A stretch of 64,000 bases of DNA from Paenibacillus rubinfantis (GCF_001486505.1 NZ_LN909063.1:372001-436000), one strand, 5' to 3'; numbered from the stretch's first letter, positions 34,069-43,600 are shown. The notes: generated from the letters alone by a model not told the origin. A program made the numbers and translations.

Positions 34069-36507
34069 ATGAACCAAAAGAAAAAAATGGTGCTGATAGG
34101 AAACGGGATGGCGGGAATGCGGACGGTGGAGCATGTGCTGAAGCTGGCTCCGGAGGCGTATGAGATTACGGTTTTTGGCGCGGAGCCGCATCCGAACTAT
34201 AACCGCATTATGTTGTCCTCGGTGTTGGCGGGCGGAGCGGACATGAAGGAGATCGTGATTAACGACTTGCCTTGGTACGAGGAAAATCATATCAAGTTGC
34301 ACCTGGGGGATGAAGTCGTCCGCGTCGATACGAAGAAGCGTAAGGTCGTATCCGCATCCGGGGTGGAAGCCGATTATGATGCGCTGATTATGGCCACGGG
34401 TTCAAACCCGTTTATCTTGCCGATTCCCGGCGCTCGCAAGGAAGGCGTGATCGGGTTCCGCGACATCAAGGATTGCGAACGGATGATGGAAGCCTCTCGC
34501 AAATATAAGAAAGCCGCAGTCATCGGCGGCGGATTGCTGGGCCTTGAGGCGGCCCGGGGCTTGTTGCATCTTGGCATGGATGTCTCGGTCGTGCACATCC
34601 ATCCTTATTTGATGGAGCGCCAGCTTGACGAGCCGGCGTCGAAGATGCTGCAGCGCGAGCTGGAGGCGCAGGGGATGAAGTTCCTGCTGCAGAAGCAAAC
34701 GGCCAGCATTTACGGCGGACGGCGGGCCGAAGGGCTGGAATTCGCGGATGGAAGCCGACTAGAAGCGGATTTGGTGGTGATGGCCGTCGGCATCAAACCT
34801 AACATTGAGCTGGCAAAAGAGGCCGGGCTGGAGGTTGCGCGGGGCATCATCGTAAACGACTATCTGGAGACCAGCGCACCAGGCGTGTACGCTGTTGGGG
34901 AATGCGCGGAGCATCGCGGCATCGCCTACGGGCTGGTGGCTCCGCTCTATGAGCAAGGCAGCGTGCTGGCGAAGCGCCTGGCTGGCGCAGCTACAGCCGG
35001 GTACGAAGGTTCCGTAACTTCGACGAAGTTGAAGGTCTCGGGAGTGGATGTCTTTTCCGCCGGGTATTTCAATGATGCTCCAGGATCGCGCTCGCTGCGC
35101 ATTCAGGACGAATTGGAGGGTACGTACCGCAAAATCGTCCTGCAAGACGACAGGCTGATCGGAGCGGTACTGTTCGGCGACACGACGGATGGCCCCTCGT
35201 TATTTGCCAAGATCAAAAGCGGTGAATCCGTGGTCGGGAAAGAGAAAGAGCTGCTGCTCGGCTATGCTCCAGGTCAAGCCGGGGGTGGAGCGGCGTCCCC
35301 GAATGCCCGGTTGGCAGCGATGGCCGACGATGAAATCATCTGCGGGTGTAACGGGGTAACCAAAGGCACCATCGTCGAAGCGGTGAAGGGCGGTTGCTCC
35401 AGCGTGGGCGAGATCAAAGCGTGCACGAAGGCGTCCGGCTCCTGCGGCGGGTGCAAACCGCTGGTGGAGGGGCTGCTGCACCTCTACGCGGAAGGCGATG
35501 TCAAGGCGGTGAAGGAAGGGATCTGTGGCTGCACGCCGCTGGGCCGTGACGAGATCGTCGCCAGCATTAAGGAGATGGGGCTCAAGAGCGTGCGCGAGGT
35601 TATGAACGTGCTGGAATGGCGCGAGCCGGAGGGTTGCTCCAAATGCCGCCCGGCGCTGAACTACTATCTGGGGATGTTGTGGCCAGCTGAATACGTGGAC
35701 GAAAAAGAGTCCCGCTTCGCCAACGAGCGTTATCACGCGAACATCCAGAAGGACGGGACCTTCTCCGTCGTGCCGCGGATTTACGGCGGCGTCACCTCCC
35801 CAGCCGAACTTAAACGGATCGCGGCGGTGGCGGAGAAATACGATGTGCCGATGGTGAAGTTCACCGGCGGGCAGCGGCTAGACCTGCTGGGCGTGAAGAA
35901 GGAGGATTTGCCAAAGGTATGGGAGGAACTCGACATGGCGTCCGGCCATGCGTACGGCAAAGCGCTGCGGACGGTGAAGACCTGCGTGGGCTCGACGTTT
36001 TGCCGGTTCGGCACTCAAGATTCCATCGGGATGGGCATCCGCTTGGAAAAAGCCTTCGAGCGCCTGAACACGCCGGGTAAAGTCAAGCTGGCGGTATCGG
36101 GTTGCCCGCGGAACTGCGCTGAAGCGACAATCAAGGACCTTGGCGTCGTCGCCATCGACGGCGGATGGGAGCTCCATGTCGGCGGTAACGGCGGGGTGAA
36201 GGTTCGGGCGGCGGATCTGCTCTGCGTGGTGAAAACCGAAGACGAGGTGGTCGAATGGACGGCGGCGTTCCTGCAGCATTACCGCGAGCAAGCGAACTGG
36301 AACGAGCGCACCGCGCAATGGGTTGAACGGGTTGGGCTGGACGCGATCAAGGTGGTGCTGGAACAAGACGAAGAACGCAAGGCCCTGGCGGCACGGATTG
36401 AGGATACCTTGAGCCGGACGATCGACCCGTGGAAGGAAATTATCGACAACCAGGAGCTGCGCAAAAACTTCGAACCGCTGCAAGACGTGCAATTGCAAAA
36501 TTCGTAA
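34069..36507 (+). CDS. nirB: Nitrite reductase (NADH) large subunit
   Basis: An 812-residue assimilatory nitrite reductase large subunit that reduces nitrite to ammonium. In order: FAD/NAD(P)H-binding domains (VLIGNGMAGMRTVEHVLK at the N-terminus; AVIGGGLLGLEAARGL near 150), a BFD-like [2Fe-2S] Cys cluster starting IICGCNGVTKG near 425, then the ferredoxin-type and siroheme-[4Fe-4S] domains with TCVGSTFCRFG near 638 and SGCPRNCAEA near 677 holding the four cluster Cys. ATG 34069 has AAAGGGG eight bases upstream. The leader is controlled by ANTAR antitermination and TnrA/GlnR boxes. Operon continues with nirD, the FNT channel and cobA. Confidence 0.96.
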   Translation: MNQKKKMVLIGNGMAGMRTVEHVLKLAPEAYEITVFGAEPHPNYNRIMLSSVLAGGADMKEIVINDLPWYEENHIKLHLGDEVVRVDTKKRKVVSASGVEADYDALIMATGSNPFILPIPGARKEGVIGFRDIKDCERMMEASRKYKKAAVIGGGLLGLEAARGLLHLGMDVSVVHIHPYLMERQLDEPASKMLQRELEAQGMKFLLQKQTASIYGGRRAEGLEFADGSRLEADLVVMAVGIKPNIELAKEAGLEVARGIIVNDYLETSAPGVYAVGECAEHRGIAYGLVAPLYEQGSVLAKRLAGAATAGYEGSVTSTKLKVSGVDVFSAGYFNDAPGSRSLRIQDELEGTYRKIVLQDDRLIGAVLFGDTTDGPSLFAKIKSGESVVGKEKELLLGYAPGQAGGGAASPNARLAAMADDEIICGCNGVTKGTIVEAVKGGCSSVGEIKACTKASGSCGGCKPLVEGLLHLYAEGDVKAVKEGICGCTPLGRDEIVASIKEMGLKSVREVMNVLEWREPEGCSKCRPALNYYLGMLWPAEYVDEKESRFANERYHANIQKDGTFSVVPRIYGGVTSPAELKRIAAVAEKYDVPMVKFTGGQRLDLLGVKKEDLPKVWEELDMASGHAYGKALRTVKTCVGSTFCRFGTQDSIGMGIRLEKAFERLNTPGKVKLAVSGCPRNCAEATIKDLGVVAIDGGWELHVGGNGGVKVRAADLLCVVKTEDEVVEWTAAFLQHYREQANWNERTAQWVERVGLDAIKVVLEQDEERKALAARIEDTLSRTIDPWKEIIDNQELRKNFEPLQDVQLQNS

Positions 36508-36528
36508 TCTTTTTGGGGGGGAGAAACA

Positions 36529-36843
36529 ATGATTACAAAAATTCAGGTGGCTCGTTTGGACGATATAGATCGGCTTGGCTCGCGTACGGTAATCGTCGAG
36601 GGGAGGGAGGTCGCCATCTTCCGCCTCAGTGACGGCAGCATTCATGCGATCGAAAACCGCTGCCCGCATAAGGGCGGCAAGCTGTCGGAAGGGATGGTGT
36701 GCGGTTCGGCCGTGCATTGTCCCCTCCATGATTGGAAGATCAACCTGCACAACGGGCGCGTCCAAGAACCCGATCATGGCGAAGTTACCGTTTATGAAAC
36801 CGAAGTGGATGAAGCAACCGGAGCTATCTATATTTCGCTGTAG
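36529..36843 (+). CDS. nirD: Nitrite reductase small subunit, Rieske type
   Basis: A 104-residue Rieske-fold subunit. Ligands for a [2Fe-2S] centre are intact: CPHKGG near residue 45 and CPLHDW near 64 (C-x-H and C-x2-H), unlike enteric NirD, which has lost them. It partners NirB in electron transfer. ATG 36529 follows GGGGGGGAG, 22 nt after nirB. Confidence 0.94.
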   Translation: MITKIQVARLDDIDRLGSRTVIVEGREVAIFRLSDGSIHAIENRCPHKGGKLSEGMVCGSAVHCPLHDWKINLHNGRVQEPDHGEVTVYETEVDEATGAIYISL

Positions 36844-36882
36844 CGCATAGAGATCACGCTGCAATTAAGGAGTGGACGAATC

Positions 36883-37755
36883 ATGGATTACGTCAAACCA
36901 GGAGAAGTACTCGGAACGATGATTGAGACCGGAGAAAATAAAGCCAACCTCAGCATTCTGCAGCTGTTGGTGAAAGGCTTTTTGGGTGGGGCGATCCTCG
37001 CCTTTGCCACTACTTTGGCCTTCTCCGCAACGCAGCAAACCTCGCTGGGGATCGTGGGGGCGGTGATTTTCCCGGTCGGCTTTGTCATTATCGTCCTGCT
37101 GGGCTTGGAGCTGGTGACAGGCAGCTTCGCCTTGATCCCGCTGGCCGTGCTGGAACGACGCGTGTCGCTGATGCGGATGCTGTCAAGTTTCGGTTGGGTG
37201 ATTCTGGGGCACCTGATCGGCTGCGCGGTTTATGCGATTCTGTATGGGTTAACGATCACGAAAATGGGCACAGACCTGTCCCACCCGCTCGTGCAGGTGC
37301 TGATCCAGACAAGTGAAGCGAAGACGCTGGCATACAAGCATATGGGCGGGAGTGGGCTGGGGCTCGTCATCATTAAAGCGGTGCTGTGTAACTGGATGGT
37401 GACGCTGGGTGTGGTGATGGCGATGACCTCGAAGTCGACGGCCGGCAAAATCGTGGCGATGTGGCTGCCGATTCTGATCTTTTTTGCGCAGGGCTTTGAG
37501 CATGCGGTGGTGAATATGTTCGTCATCCCGGCGGGGATGCTGCTGGGGGCGAACGTCAGCTTGGCGGACTGGTGGCTGTGGAACCAGATTCCCGTTTTGA
37601 TCGGCAACTTCCTGGGTGGCGTCGTGTTTACCGGTTTGATGTTCTATGTGGCGCAAAAAGGGACCTTGCGGCGTGGAGCAGAAGCGCGGGGCGTTGGAAC
37701 AGAATTGGTTGAGCCGGAGGGGCGCGCGTTGTCCGTGGCGGGGGAACGCCTATGA
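36883..37755 (+). CDS. nirC: Formate/nitrite channel (NirC-like)
   Basis: A 290-residue FNT-family pentameric channel subunit with six membrane helices. Signatures include GAILAFATTLAFSA in the first helix, LGLELVTGSFALIP in the second, FFAQGFEHAVVNMF near 205-218 and IGNFLGGVVF near 243. It would bring nitrite in or let it out for NirBD. ATG 36883 has AAGGAGTGG upstream; its stop TGA overlaps the cobA start (ATGA). The C-terminal tail beyond 265 is hydrophilic and unconserved. Confidence 0.93.
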   Translation: MDYVKPGEVLGTMIETGENKANLSILQLLVKGFLGGAILAFATTLAFSATQQTSLGIVGAVIFPVGFVIIVLLGLELVTGSFALIPLAVLERRVSLMRMLSSFGWVILGHLIGCAVYAILYGLTITKMGTDLSHPLVQVLIQTSEAKTLAYKHMGGSGLGLVIIKAVLCNWMVTLGVVMAMTSKSTAGKIVAMWLPILIFFAQGFEHAVVNMFVIPAGMLLGANVSLADWWLWNQIPVLIGNFLGGVVFTGLMFYVAQKGTLRRGAEARGVGTELVEPEGRALSVAGERL

Positions 37756-38608
37756 AAGCGCCTGGGACGGTAAGTATCGTCGGAGCGGGCCCTGGCGACC
37801 CCGAGTTGATCACGGTTAAGGCGGTGAACCGGCTGCGCGAGGCTGAGTTCGTGTTGTACGATCGGCTCGTTAGTGAAGAACTGCTGGCGTATGTGGGGCC
37901 TTACGCGGAGCTGGTGTACTGCGGCAAGGCGCCGGGACGCCATGCGATGCCGCAGGCGGAAATCGAGCGGCGGCTGATCCGCTACGCCTTGGACGGGAAG
38001 CGGGTGGTGCGCCTGAAAGGCGGCGACCCGTTCGTCTTCGGGCGCGGCGGGGAGGAGGCGCTGGCGCTGGCGGCGGCGGGGATCCCCTATGAGGTGATTT
38101 CCGGCATCACGTCGGCGCTGGGCGCGGGCTTCTTCTTTTATACACCTAAGAGTTGATTAAAGGACGGGGGGTGGGGGTGGCGATGGACTTGAAAGTGAGG
38201 GGGCGGCAAAAAGTGGCGGTGGGGGGGGCGCGTATTGGGATCGGAGGGGGGGGGGGTGGGGGAAGGGGGTGGTGTTGGGGGGGCGCGGGCGATCAGGCGC
38301 CGGTCCGCTGGGACCTGCTGGCGCATGGCGTCGACACGCTGGCGATCTACATGGGCGTCAGCCAAATCGCCGCCATCCGCGGCGAGCTGCTCCGCCATGG
38401 CAAGCCAGCCTCGACGCCGGTGGCGTTGATCGAAAGCGGCACAACCCGCGGCCAGCGCACGTTCACGTGCACCCTGGACGACATGCACAAGCTCGCCGCC
38501 GCCGTAAAGCTCAGCAACCCAGCGCTGATCCTCGTCGGCGAGGTGGTGCGCGTCCGCGAGCAGTTGCAGCTGTTCGAGCACCAGGCGGAGGTGTATTACG
38601 GGTCGTGA
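37752..38608 (+). pseudogene. cobA: Uroporphyrinogen-III C-methyltransferase (siroheme), interrupted
   Basis: The N-terminal part (37752 to about 38128) is normal: VSIVGAGPGDPELITVKA, YDRLVSEELL, GKAPGRHAM, RLKGGDPFVFGRGGEE, PYEVISGITSALGAG. The C-terminal part resumes in another frame near 38290 with DQAPVRWDLLAHGVDTLAIY, MGVSQIAAI and ends at 38608. Between them about 160 nt of G-runs replace the expected PAYAGIPVTHR segment (about 40 codons). The enzyme makes precorrin-2 for siroheme, the NirB cofactor. Either a real disruption or a sequencing/assembly error; see findings. Confidence 0.85.
38140..38290. other. G-run tract inside cobA, probable sequence artefact
   Basis: From about 38160 to 38285 the plus strand becomes progressively G-rich, with runs of up to eleven or twelve G. 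No neighbouring gene has such composition, and flanks return sharply to normal coding sequence. It may be low-quality base calls collapsed into the assembly, or a true G-quadruplex-prone insertion. Confidence 0.6.
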
Positions 38609-39052
38609 GATGGGGGCGTGGGTGGGCGGTACGTAAGTACCGTTCGACTGCCAGCCAACTAACCTTCACCAATCGCGCAGCCTCCCCCACACCCGTCGCA
38701 TGGCGCCTGCCGACTCGTGTCTGCTGTCTCGCCACTTGCTGCTGTCTGCACACCGCAGCAGTCTGCCGTCCTCCGCGCACCTTCACTGATCGCGCAGCTC
38801 CTCCACACCCGCCGCGCGGCGCCTGCTGTCCTCCGCACACCGCCTGCTGCTCTCCGCACACCACCTGCTGCCTGCCGTCCTCCGCGCACCTTCACTGATC
38901 GCGCAGCTCCCCCACACCCGCGGCGCGGCGCCTGCTGTCCTCCGCATGTAGCCTGCTGCCCTGGCTGCCGTCCTCCGTTCTATCGCTCAGCTCTCCGTCG
39001 CTCTTCGCCCCCTACCCTCGCAGCCTCCGCCCTTCGCACACCGTCTGTTGCT
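38609..39052. repeat. C-rich degenerate repeat spacer
   Basis: No gene seen. A CT-rich stretch made of reshuffled words such as CTGCTGTCCTCCGCAC and CACCTTCACTGATCGCGCAG. One segment of about 70-80 nt occurs twice (about 38768-38840 and 38875-38945) with few changes. Open frames across it are an effect of composition. Confidence 0.6.
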
Positions 39053-39238
39053 CAACTGCAAAAGTGCAGTTAAATTCGAGAAAAATCGGCTTTTTTGCGG
39101 GATGAAGTGTAAAAGTGCAGTTGAATGAGTGGGTTTCGAGGGGAAATGGGGGCTTGGTGGCAAAATGAGCTGCACTTTTGCATTTCAGCGACGTTTAATA
39201 GGTACTTTTGACAAGATTCAACTGCACTTTTGCAGTTC
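39053..39238. repeat. Repeat island, family B, copy 2
   Basis: Modules at 39053-39071, 39105-39123, 39167-39186 and 39219-39238; spacings 52, 62 and 52 nt. The first is AACTGCA-aaag-TGCAGTT, a 7-bp perfect hairpin; the last two are inverted (CTGCACTTTTGCA). Two forward, two inverted. Nearly the same island is repeated at 39609-39797. Confidence 0.9.
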
Positions 39239-39608
39239 GCCAATAGTTGCTCTTTCGGATTACCGTTAAAATACACTTACCTTATGCTCAATGCCCTTCC
39301 GCCTACGGTTCAACCCAGCACTTAATTACCGTTTACCGCTCAAGTACGGTTCAACTGCCGTCCAAAATTACCTTCCAACTTCTGTTCAAGTACTGTTTGA
39401 CACCGCTTAATTTTAATTACCTTGCCTACTTTCAACAACGTCTAACTAGCCTTCTTCGTCTATCGCTCAGTTCCCCTTCGCCCTCCGCCCTCCGCAAACC
39501 GCGCACCGCACACCACAGCAGCCTCCCGCCCGCAGCCTCCCGCCCTCCGCTCGCCACCTGTTGCTTTCCGTGCACCGCCTGCGGCTCAATTGCGTCTGGG
39601 CTTTCCGC
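39239..39608. other. Spacer between two island copies, no gene seen
   Basis: 370 nt between the twin family B islands. The first part is AT-richer with scattered GTTCAA/ACCGTT words, the second CT-rich and similar in style to 38609-39052. No ribosome binding site with a plausible frame was found. Confidence 0.5.
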
Positions 39609-39797
39609 TCAACTGCAAAAGTGCAGTTAAATTCGAGAAAAATCGGCTTTTTTGTGGAGTGAAGTGTAAAAGTGCAGTTGAATGAGTGGGTTTGGAGGGG
39701 AAATGGGGGGTTGGTGGAAAAATGAGCTGTACTTTTGCATTTCAGCGACGGTTAATAGGTACGTTTGACAAGATTCACCTGCACTTTTGCAGTTCGT
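39609..39797. repeat. Repeat island, family B, copy 3
   Basis: Direct duplicate of 39053-39238 with only scattered base differences (for example GTGGAG for GCGGGA, and GTACGTTTGA for GTACTTTTGA). Same four-module, two forward and two inverted layout. Confidence 0.9.
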
Positions 39798-39824
39798 CGA
39801 AAGGTTAGCTAAGCAAAATATGCG

Positions 39825-39873
39825 AAAAAGGCCAGAAGGAGCGTATAATCGACGCGTTCCTTTTGGCCTTTTT
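39825..39873 (-). terminator. Bidirectional terminator of the deacetylase gene
   Basis: AAAAAGGCCAGAAGGA (39825-39840) pairs with TTCCTTTTGGCCTTTTT (39857-39873) around a loop of about 16 nt with extra GCG/CGC pairs. Ends in T-runs on both strands; it sits 18 nt beyond the stop of the minus-strand deacetylase gene. Confidence 0.9.
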
Positions 39874-39890
39874 ACTAGAGCTATTGCAAC

Positions 39891-40523
39891 TTACGATTTG
39901 GCAGCGCTCATCGCGAGCAGTTCGCTGACTGTGACCAACCGATACCCGGCAGTCGTCAGTTCAGCGGCCAGGATCCGCACGGCTTCAACGGTTTGGGAAC
40001 GATCGTCGAAGCCGTCATGGAACAGCAGGATGCTGCCCGGGCGAAGCTGCTCCCGCGTTTTTTCCACGATGTGCGCCACGCCGGGCATTTCCCAGTCCGT
40101 TGCCGCGCCGTTGACGGCCCCGATCGCGGGATAGTTAAATTCCCCGGCGGTGATCGCGGCAACCTCGTCGGAGGTAGCGAGATAAGGCGGGCGGAAGACC
40201 CGCGGTTTCGCCCCGGTCACTTGCTGGATCAGCGCCTCCGTCAGCTGCAACTCCCGGCGGCATTCCTCCGAGCTAAGTTCAGGCAGGTGCGGGTGTGTAT
40301 AGGTGTGGTTGCCGATCTCATGGCCTTGCTCGTGAACGGTTTTCGCGGTTTCCACGCTCTTCTCGATCTGTGTGCCAATCATAAAGAAGGTTGCCTTCCC
40401 CTGCACCTCCCGAAAGATCTCCAAGACCTGCGGGGTATAAAGTGGATTGGGGCCGTCGTCGAACGTGAAGGCAACGGCTTTTTCCCGGACGGGAACTTCA
40501 TTGATCACATGAAAATTAGACAT
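39891..40523 (-). CDS. Polysaccharide deacetylase (NodB domain)
   Basis: A 210-residue carbohydrate esterase family 4 protein. NodB motifs: TFDDGP near residue 20-25 (catalytic Asp and metal-binding Asp), NHTYTHPHL near 72 (two metal His), RPPY near 112 and ILLFHDG near 165. No signal peptide is visible, unusual for peptidoglycan or chitin deacetylases, so it may be cytoplasmic or exported otherwise. It could remove acetyl groups from imported acetylated oligosaccharides, given the xylan context, but that is only inference. Start ATG 40523 with AAAGGAGA somewhat distant. Confidence 0.88.
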   Translation of the reverse strand: MSNFHVINEVPVREKAVAFTFDDGPNPLYTPQVLEIFREVQGKATFFMIGTQIEKSVETAKTVHEQGHEIGNHTYTHPHLPELSSEECRRELQLTEALIQQVTGAKPRVFRPPYLATSDEVAAITAGEFNYPAIGAVNGAATDWEMPGVAHIVEKTREQLRPGSILLFHDGFDDRSQTVEAVRILAAELTTAGYRLVTVSELLAMSAAKS

Positions 40524-40679
40524 GACCTATGCATCTCCTTTTTGAGTGTTCATGCGGACTCAGACTCACGTACCGGTCCGCCACTTCCGCATTCCACAAA
40601 AATCCTCATAAAACGTGTTATCCCACATCGCCGGTCACCTAGGGCGTACCGTCCGGACTGCACGTACAGTATGGCTGGT

Positions 40680-40888
40680 TCATTCGCTCGGTTCCAGCGC
40701 CTCCAGACCGCGGCCGCCGCCGGTAACCCGGTCAATATCGGCCTGCAAATCCCCAGCCGCCCGGATTACGCCGGGGTGATCATCGGACGACACGTAGAGA
40801 TTAGATCGGCTGCCGCCCCTTGGTAAACCAGCTGGAGGAAGGCCTGACCCTCCTCCGGGAGATGCCGGATATAGCTTGGTCCAAACAT
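40680..40888 (-). pseudogene. Remnant of a GH115-type alpha-glucuronidase gene (N-terminal fragment)
   Basis: A gene-like start ATG 40888 with GGAGGG upstream encodes MFGPSYIRHLPEEGQAF and continues to AADL. It then shifts frame into NLYVSSDDHPGVIRAAGDLQ and ADIDRVTG, a pattern like the start of GH115 glucuronidases (DLYVS-DDHPGV-RAAGDLQADI-VTG). A five-base insertion AATCT around the word GATCTAATCTCTACG explains the shift. The frame ends at 40680 and the remaining 700-plus residues are absent. It follows the mannonate dehydrogenase gene by 19 nt, so it was the last gene of the uronate operon. Family assignment is from memory. Confidence 0.5.
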
Positions 40889-40907
40889 CGTTTTCCCTCC
40901 GCATCGC

Positions 40908-41762
40908 TTAAACTCCTGAATACGCCATAAATCCGCCGTCAACCGGGATCACCGTACCGGTCACGAAGCCGGATGTCTCCGCATCCGCCAGCCACAGCAG
41001 CGTACCCAGCAAATCCTCCGGCACGCCAAAGCGGCGCATCGGGGTATGGGTGATGATTTTATTTGAGCGTTCGGTCAGGGATCCGTCCGGGTTTTTCAGC
41101 AAATTGCGATTTTGTTCCGTCAGAAAAAATCCCGGCGCCACAGAATTCACCCGGATCCCGGATTCAGCCAAATGCACGGCCAGCCACTGGGTCAGGTTGT
41201 TGATCGCCGCCTTGGCCGCGCTATAAGCGGGAACTTTTGTCATCGGGCTATAGGAGCTCATGGAGGAGATGTTGATGATCGTTGCGCCAGGACGCCCGAT
41301 CATTTCTTTGGCAAATATTTGCGTTGGGATCAACGTCCCCGTGAAGTTTAAGTCGAGAACACCGCGAACGCCGGGGATGCTAAGGTCAAAGAAGCTGGTG
41401 ACCTCGGGATTGGCGGCATCCTCCGGCCGAAAAATCTCGTTGCTCGTATTGGCGCTGGCATTGTTGCCGCCGGCCCCGTTGACCAGAATATCGCACGGGC
41501 CAAAAAGCTCCCGAACGGCCGCCTCCGCCGCCTTTACGCTTTCCACGTCCGTCACATCGCAGGCAAATGCGGCCGCCGTACCGCCGTCGGTGCGAATTTG
41601 GTCCACCACAGCTTCGCCCTTGGCGAGTGTGCGGTTCAAGATCGCCACTTTCGCTCCCTGGCGGCCCAGTTCACGGGCCATCGCCCGGCACAAACCCCCG
41701 CCCCCGCCGGTAATAACGGCGGTTTTGCCGGCCAATGCGGGATGTACTGGCAAGTTGCTCAT
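40908..41762 (-). CDS. uxuB: SDR-family D-mannonate oxidoreductase (fructuronate reductase type)
   Basis: A 284-residue short-chain dehydrogenase. Cofactor motif [12 protein letters not shown] (TGxxxGxG variant) near residue 15, CDVTD near 66, NGAGG near 95, catalytic Ser in ISSMSSYSP and YSAAK (Tyr and Lys) near 180. Extended version of the family resembles Bacillus YjmF, which interconverts fructuronate and mannonate in glucuronate catabolism. ATG 41762 has AAGGAG upstream, 47 nt after the mannonate dehydratase gene. Not homologous to the enteric UxuB, although the reaction is equivalent. Confidence 0.88.
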   Translation of the reverse strand: MSNLPVHPALAGKTAVITGGGGGLCRAMARELGRQGAKVAILNRTLAKGEAVVDQIRTDGGTAAAFACDVTDVESVKAAEAAVRELFGPCDILVNGAGGNNASANTSNEIFRPEDAANPEVTSFFDLSIPGVRGVLDLNFTGTLIPTQIFAKEMIGRPGATIINISSMSSYSPMTKVPAYSAAKAAINNLTQWLAVHLAESGIRVNSVAPGFFLTEQNRNLLKNPDGSLTERSNKIITHTPMRRFGVPEDLLGTLLWLADAETSGFVTGTVIPVDGGFMAYSGV

Positions 41763-41809
41763 CGGTTGCTCCACTCCTTTTTTTACCGTTAATGAAGGAT
41801 GATTCGAGA

Positions 41810-42883
41810 TTAGTTCAGTTGACCGGCTTGTTTGGCATACGCATCCCACAAGCCCCACAGATACATAATGCCGAGCGCCCGGTCATAAAGGCCGTACCCC
41901 GGACGGCATTCTTCGCCCCAAATGTGGCGACCGTGGTCAGGGCGGGCATACCCCGTGAAACCGGTGTCATAATAGGCCTTGACGATGCCGGCGATATCGA
42001 CGGTGCCGTCCTGGGTCCGATGTGACGTTTCCATAAAATCGCCGTTGTCGAACACACGCACGTTGCGAATATGGGCAAACGGAATCCGGTCATGGAATTC
42101 ATGGATCATCGCGATGATATCGTTGTCCGGATTAGCCCCCAGTGATCCGCTGCATAACGTGATTCCGTTAGAAGGGCTGTCAACCAGCTTCAGGAAGCGG
42201 CGCAGATTTTGCTGACTCGTGATGATGCGCGGCAGACCAAAGATCGACCACGGCGGATCGTCCGGATGGATCGCCATTTGGATCCCGTGCTGCTCGGCCA
42301 CCGGTACGATTTCCTTCAAGAAATACTCCAGATTACGCCACAGATCCTCTTCCGTAACGCCCCGATACGCCTCGAACAGGGAGGTTAGCTGCTCCAGCCG
42401 CTCTGGCTCCCAGCCGGGCATCGTCAGCGCGCTGTTTTGGTTGATAACCCTCACCAGCTCAAAAGGATCGATATTATGAATACGGGCTTTTTCATAAAAT
42501 AACGCCGTCGAACCGTCCGCCCCCGGTTGATGCAAATCCGTCCGCAGCCAGTCGAAGATCGGCATGAAGTTGTAGCAGATCACTTTGACGCCAACCTGGG
42601 CCACCTTTTCGATGGTCCGTTTGTAGTTTTCGATATACCGGTCGCGCGACGGCAAACCAAGCTTAATGTCCTCATGCACGTTAATGCTTTCCACGACATC
42701 CAGGTGAAAACCGTAACGGTCCGCTTGCCGCTTCACCTCTTCGATTTTGTCCATCGGCCATTCTTCTCCGGCAGGGACGTCGTGCAGCGACCAGACGAGA
42801 CCCTCTACACCGGGGATTTGCTTGATCTGATCCAGCGTGACCGTGTCGTTGCCCTCGCCGAACCAGCGAAATGTCATACGCAT
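41810..42883 (-). CDS. uxuA: D-mannonate dehydratase
   Basis: A 357-residue TIM-barrel enzyme that dehydrates D-mannonate to 2-keto-3-deoxygluconate. N-terminal [24 protein letters not shown] start, [18 protein letters not shown] near 25-42, [12 protein letters not shown] near 65, [10 protein letters not shown] near 205 and [13 protein letters not shown] near 320 are family hallmarks, with Mn-binding residues in these loops. It processes glucuronate released by GH67 after isomerisation and reduction. It lies 33 nt after the GntR gene; the uronate isomerase and KDG kinase/aldolase are not in the window. Confidence 0.96.
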   Translation of the reverse strand: MRMTFRWFGEGNDTVTLDQIKQIPGVEGLVWSLHDVPAGEEWPMDKIEEVKRQADRYGFHLDVVESINVHEDIKLGLPSRDRYIENYKRTIEKVAQVGVKVICYNFMPIFDWLRTDLHQPGADGSTALFYEKARIHNIDPFELVRVINQNSALTMPGWEPERLEQLTSLFEAYRGVTEEDLWRNLEYFLKEIVPVAEQHGIQMAIHPDDPPWSIFGLPRIITSQQNLRRFLKLVDSPSNGITLCSGSLGANPDNDIIAMIHEFHDRIPFAHIRNVRVFDNGDFMETSHRTQDGTVDIAGIVKAYYDTGFTGYARPDHGRHIWGEECRPGYGLYDRALGIMYLWGLWDAYAKQAGQLN

Positions 42884-42916
42884 ACCTTCACCGCCTATCT
42901 TTGTTTTGGGAACCTT

Positions 42917-43600
42917 TTAACCTTGCTTAAAATAGTCCGGATACCGCTCCTGCAGCACCGGCAAATTGGAGATGCTGAGCTGCAAATGCTCCATCATCAA
43001 GCGGTCGGCCCGGTTGGCATCGCCGCTGGCGATCGCTTCGTACATGGCTTGATGCTGCTCGTAAAGATTCTCCCAATGGGGATCGGTCGTCAGCCACAGC
43101 ACCCGCGTCCGGTTGAGATGGGCGTTCATCTGCTGGATGACGTCCCAGGTGCCCAGCTTGCGACAACCGGCAAAAAGAATGCGATGGAATTCCTCATCCA
43201 ACGCAAACATCGCGTGGTTGTCGTGCTGGCGGATGCTGTCTTGCTGGCGGGCCAGATTATCGGCCAGCGCAGCTAGCGCATCCTCCGGGAACTTTTCGCA
43301 GGCGAGCCGGATCACGGCGCGTTCCAGCTGTTCCCGCATAAACCGCGCTTCCTCCACCAGCTCGGGATCAATCAGCGATACCCGCGTGCCGCGCTGCGGC
43401 AGGACGACCACCAGCCCTTCCTGCGCCAGTCGCACGAAGCTCTCCCTAACCGGGGTGCGGCTCACCTGGAAGGCGAGGGACATTTCTTTTTCGGATAGCG
43501 TTGTTCCCGGCGGCAGCTCCAGCGTAACGATCTGCTCCTTCAACTTGGCGTACACCGCGTTCCCTGCCGACCCCGGCTGGGATAGCCACTTGTCGCTCAT
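42917..43600 (-). CDS. GntR-family (FadR/FCD) regulator of uronate genes
   Basis: A 227-residue regulator. The N-terminal winged helix (residues 10-75) contains LSEKEMSLAFQVSRTPVRES, and the C-terminal FCD helical domain holds metal/ligand residues such as Asp in FALDEEFHRIL and later His. It precedes uxuA in one operon and probably represses it when no uronate is present, as ExuR/UxuR proteins do. A palindrome in the upstream divergent spacer (43747-43764) is a candidate operator. Ligand unknown. Confidence 0.88.
   Translation of the reverse strand: MSDKWLSQPGSAGNAVYAKLKEQIVTLELPPGTTLSEKEMSLAFQVSRTPVRESFVRLAQEGLVVVLPQRGTRVSLIDPELVEEARFMREQLERAVIRLACEKFPEDALAALADNLARQQDSIRQHDNHAMFALDEEFHRILFAGCRKLGTWDVIQQMNAHLNRTRVLWLTTDPHWENLYEQHQAMYEAIASGDANRADRLMMEHLQLSISNLPVLQERYPDYFKQG

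Noticed and set aside
38269..38898. A 209-codon frame running from the cobA C-terminus into the C-rich spacer
   Set aside because: It is in the wrong frame for cobA and its composition follows the CT-rich repeats.
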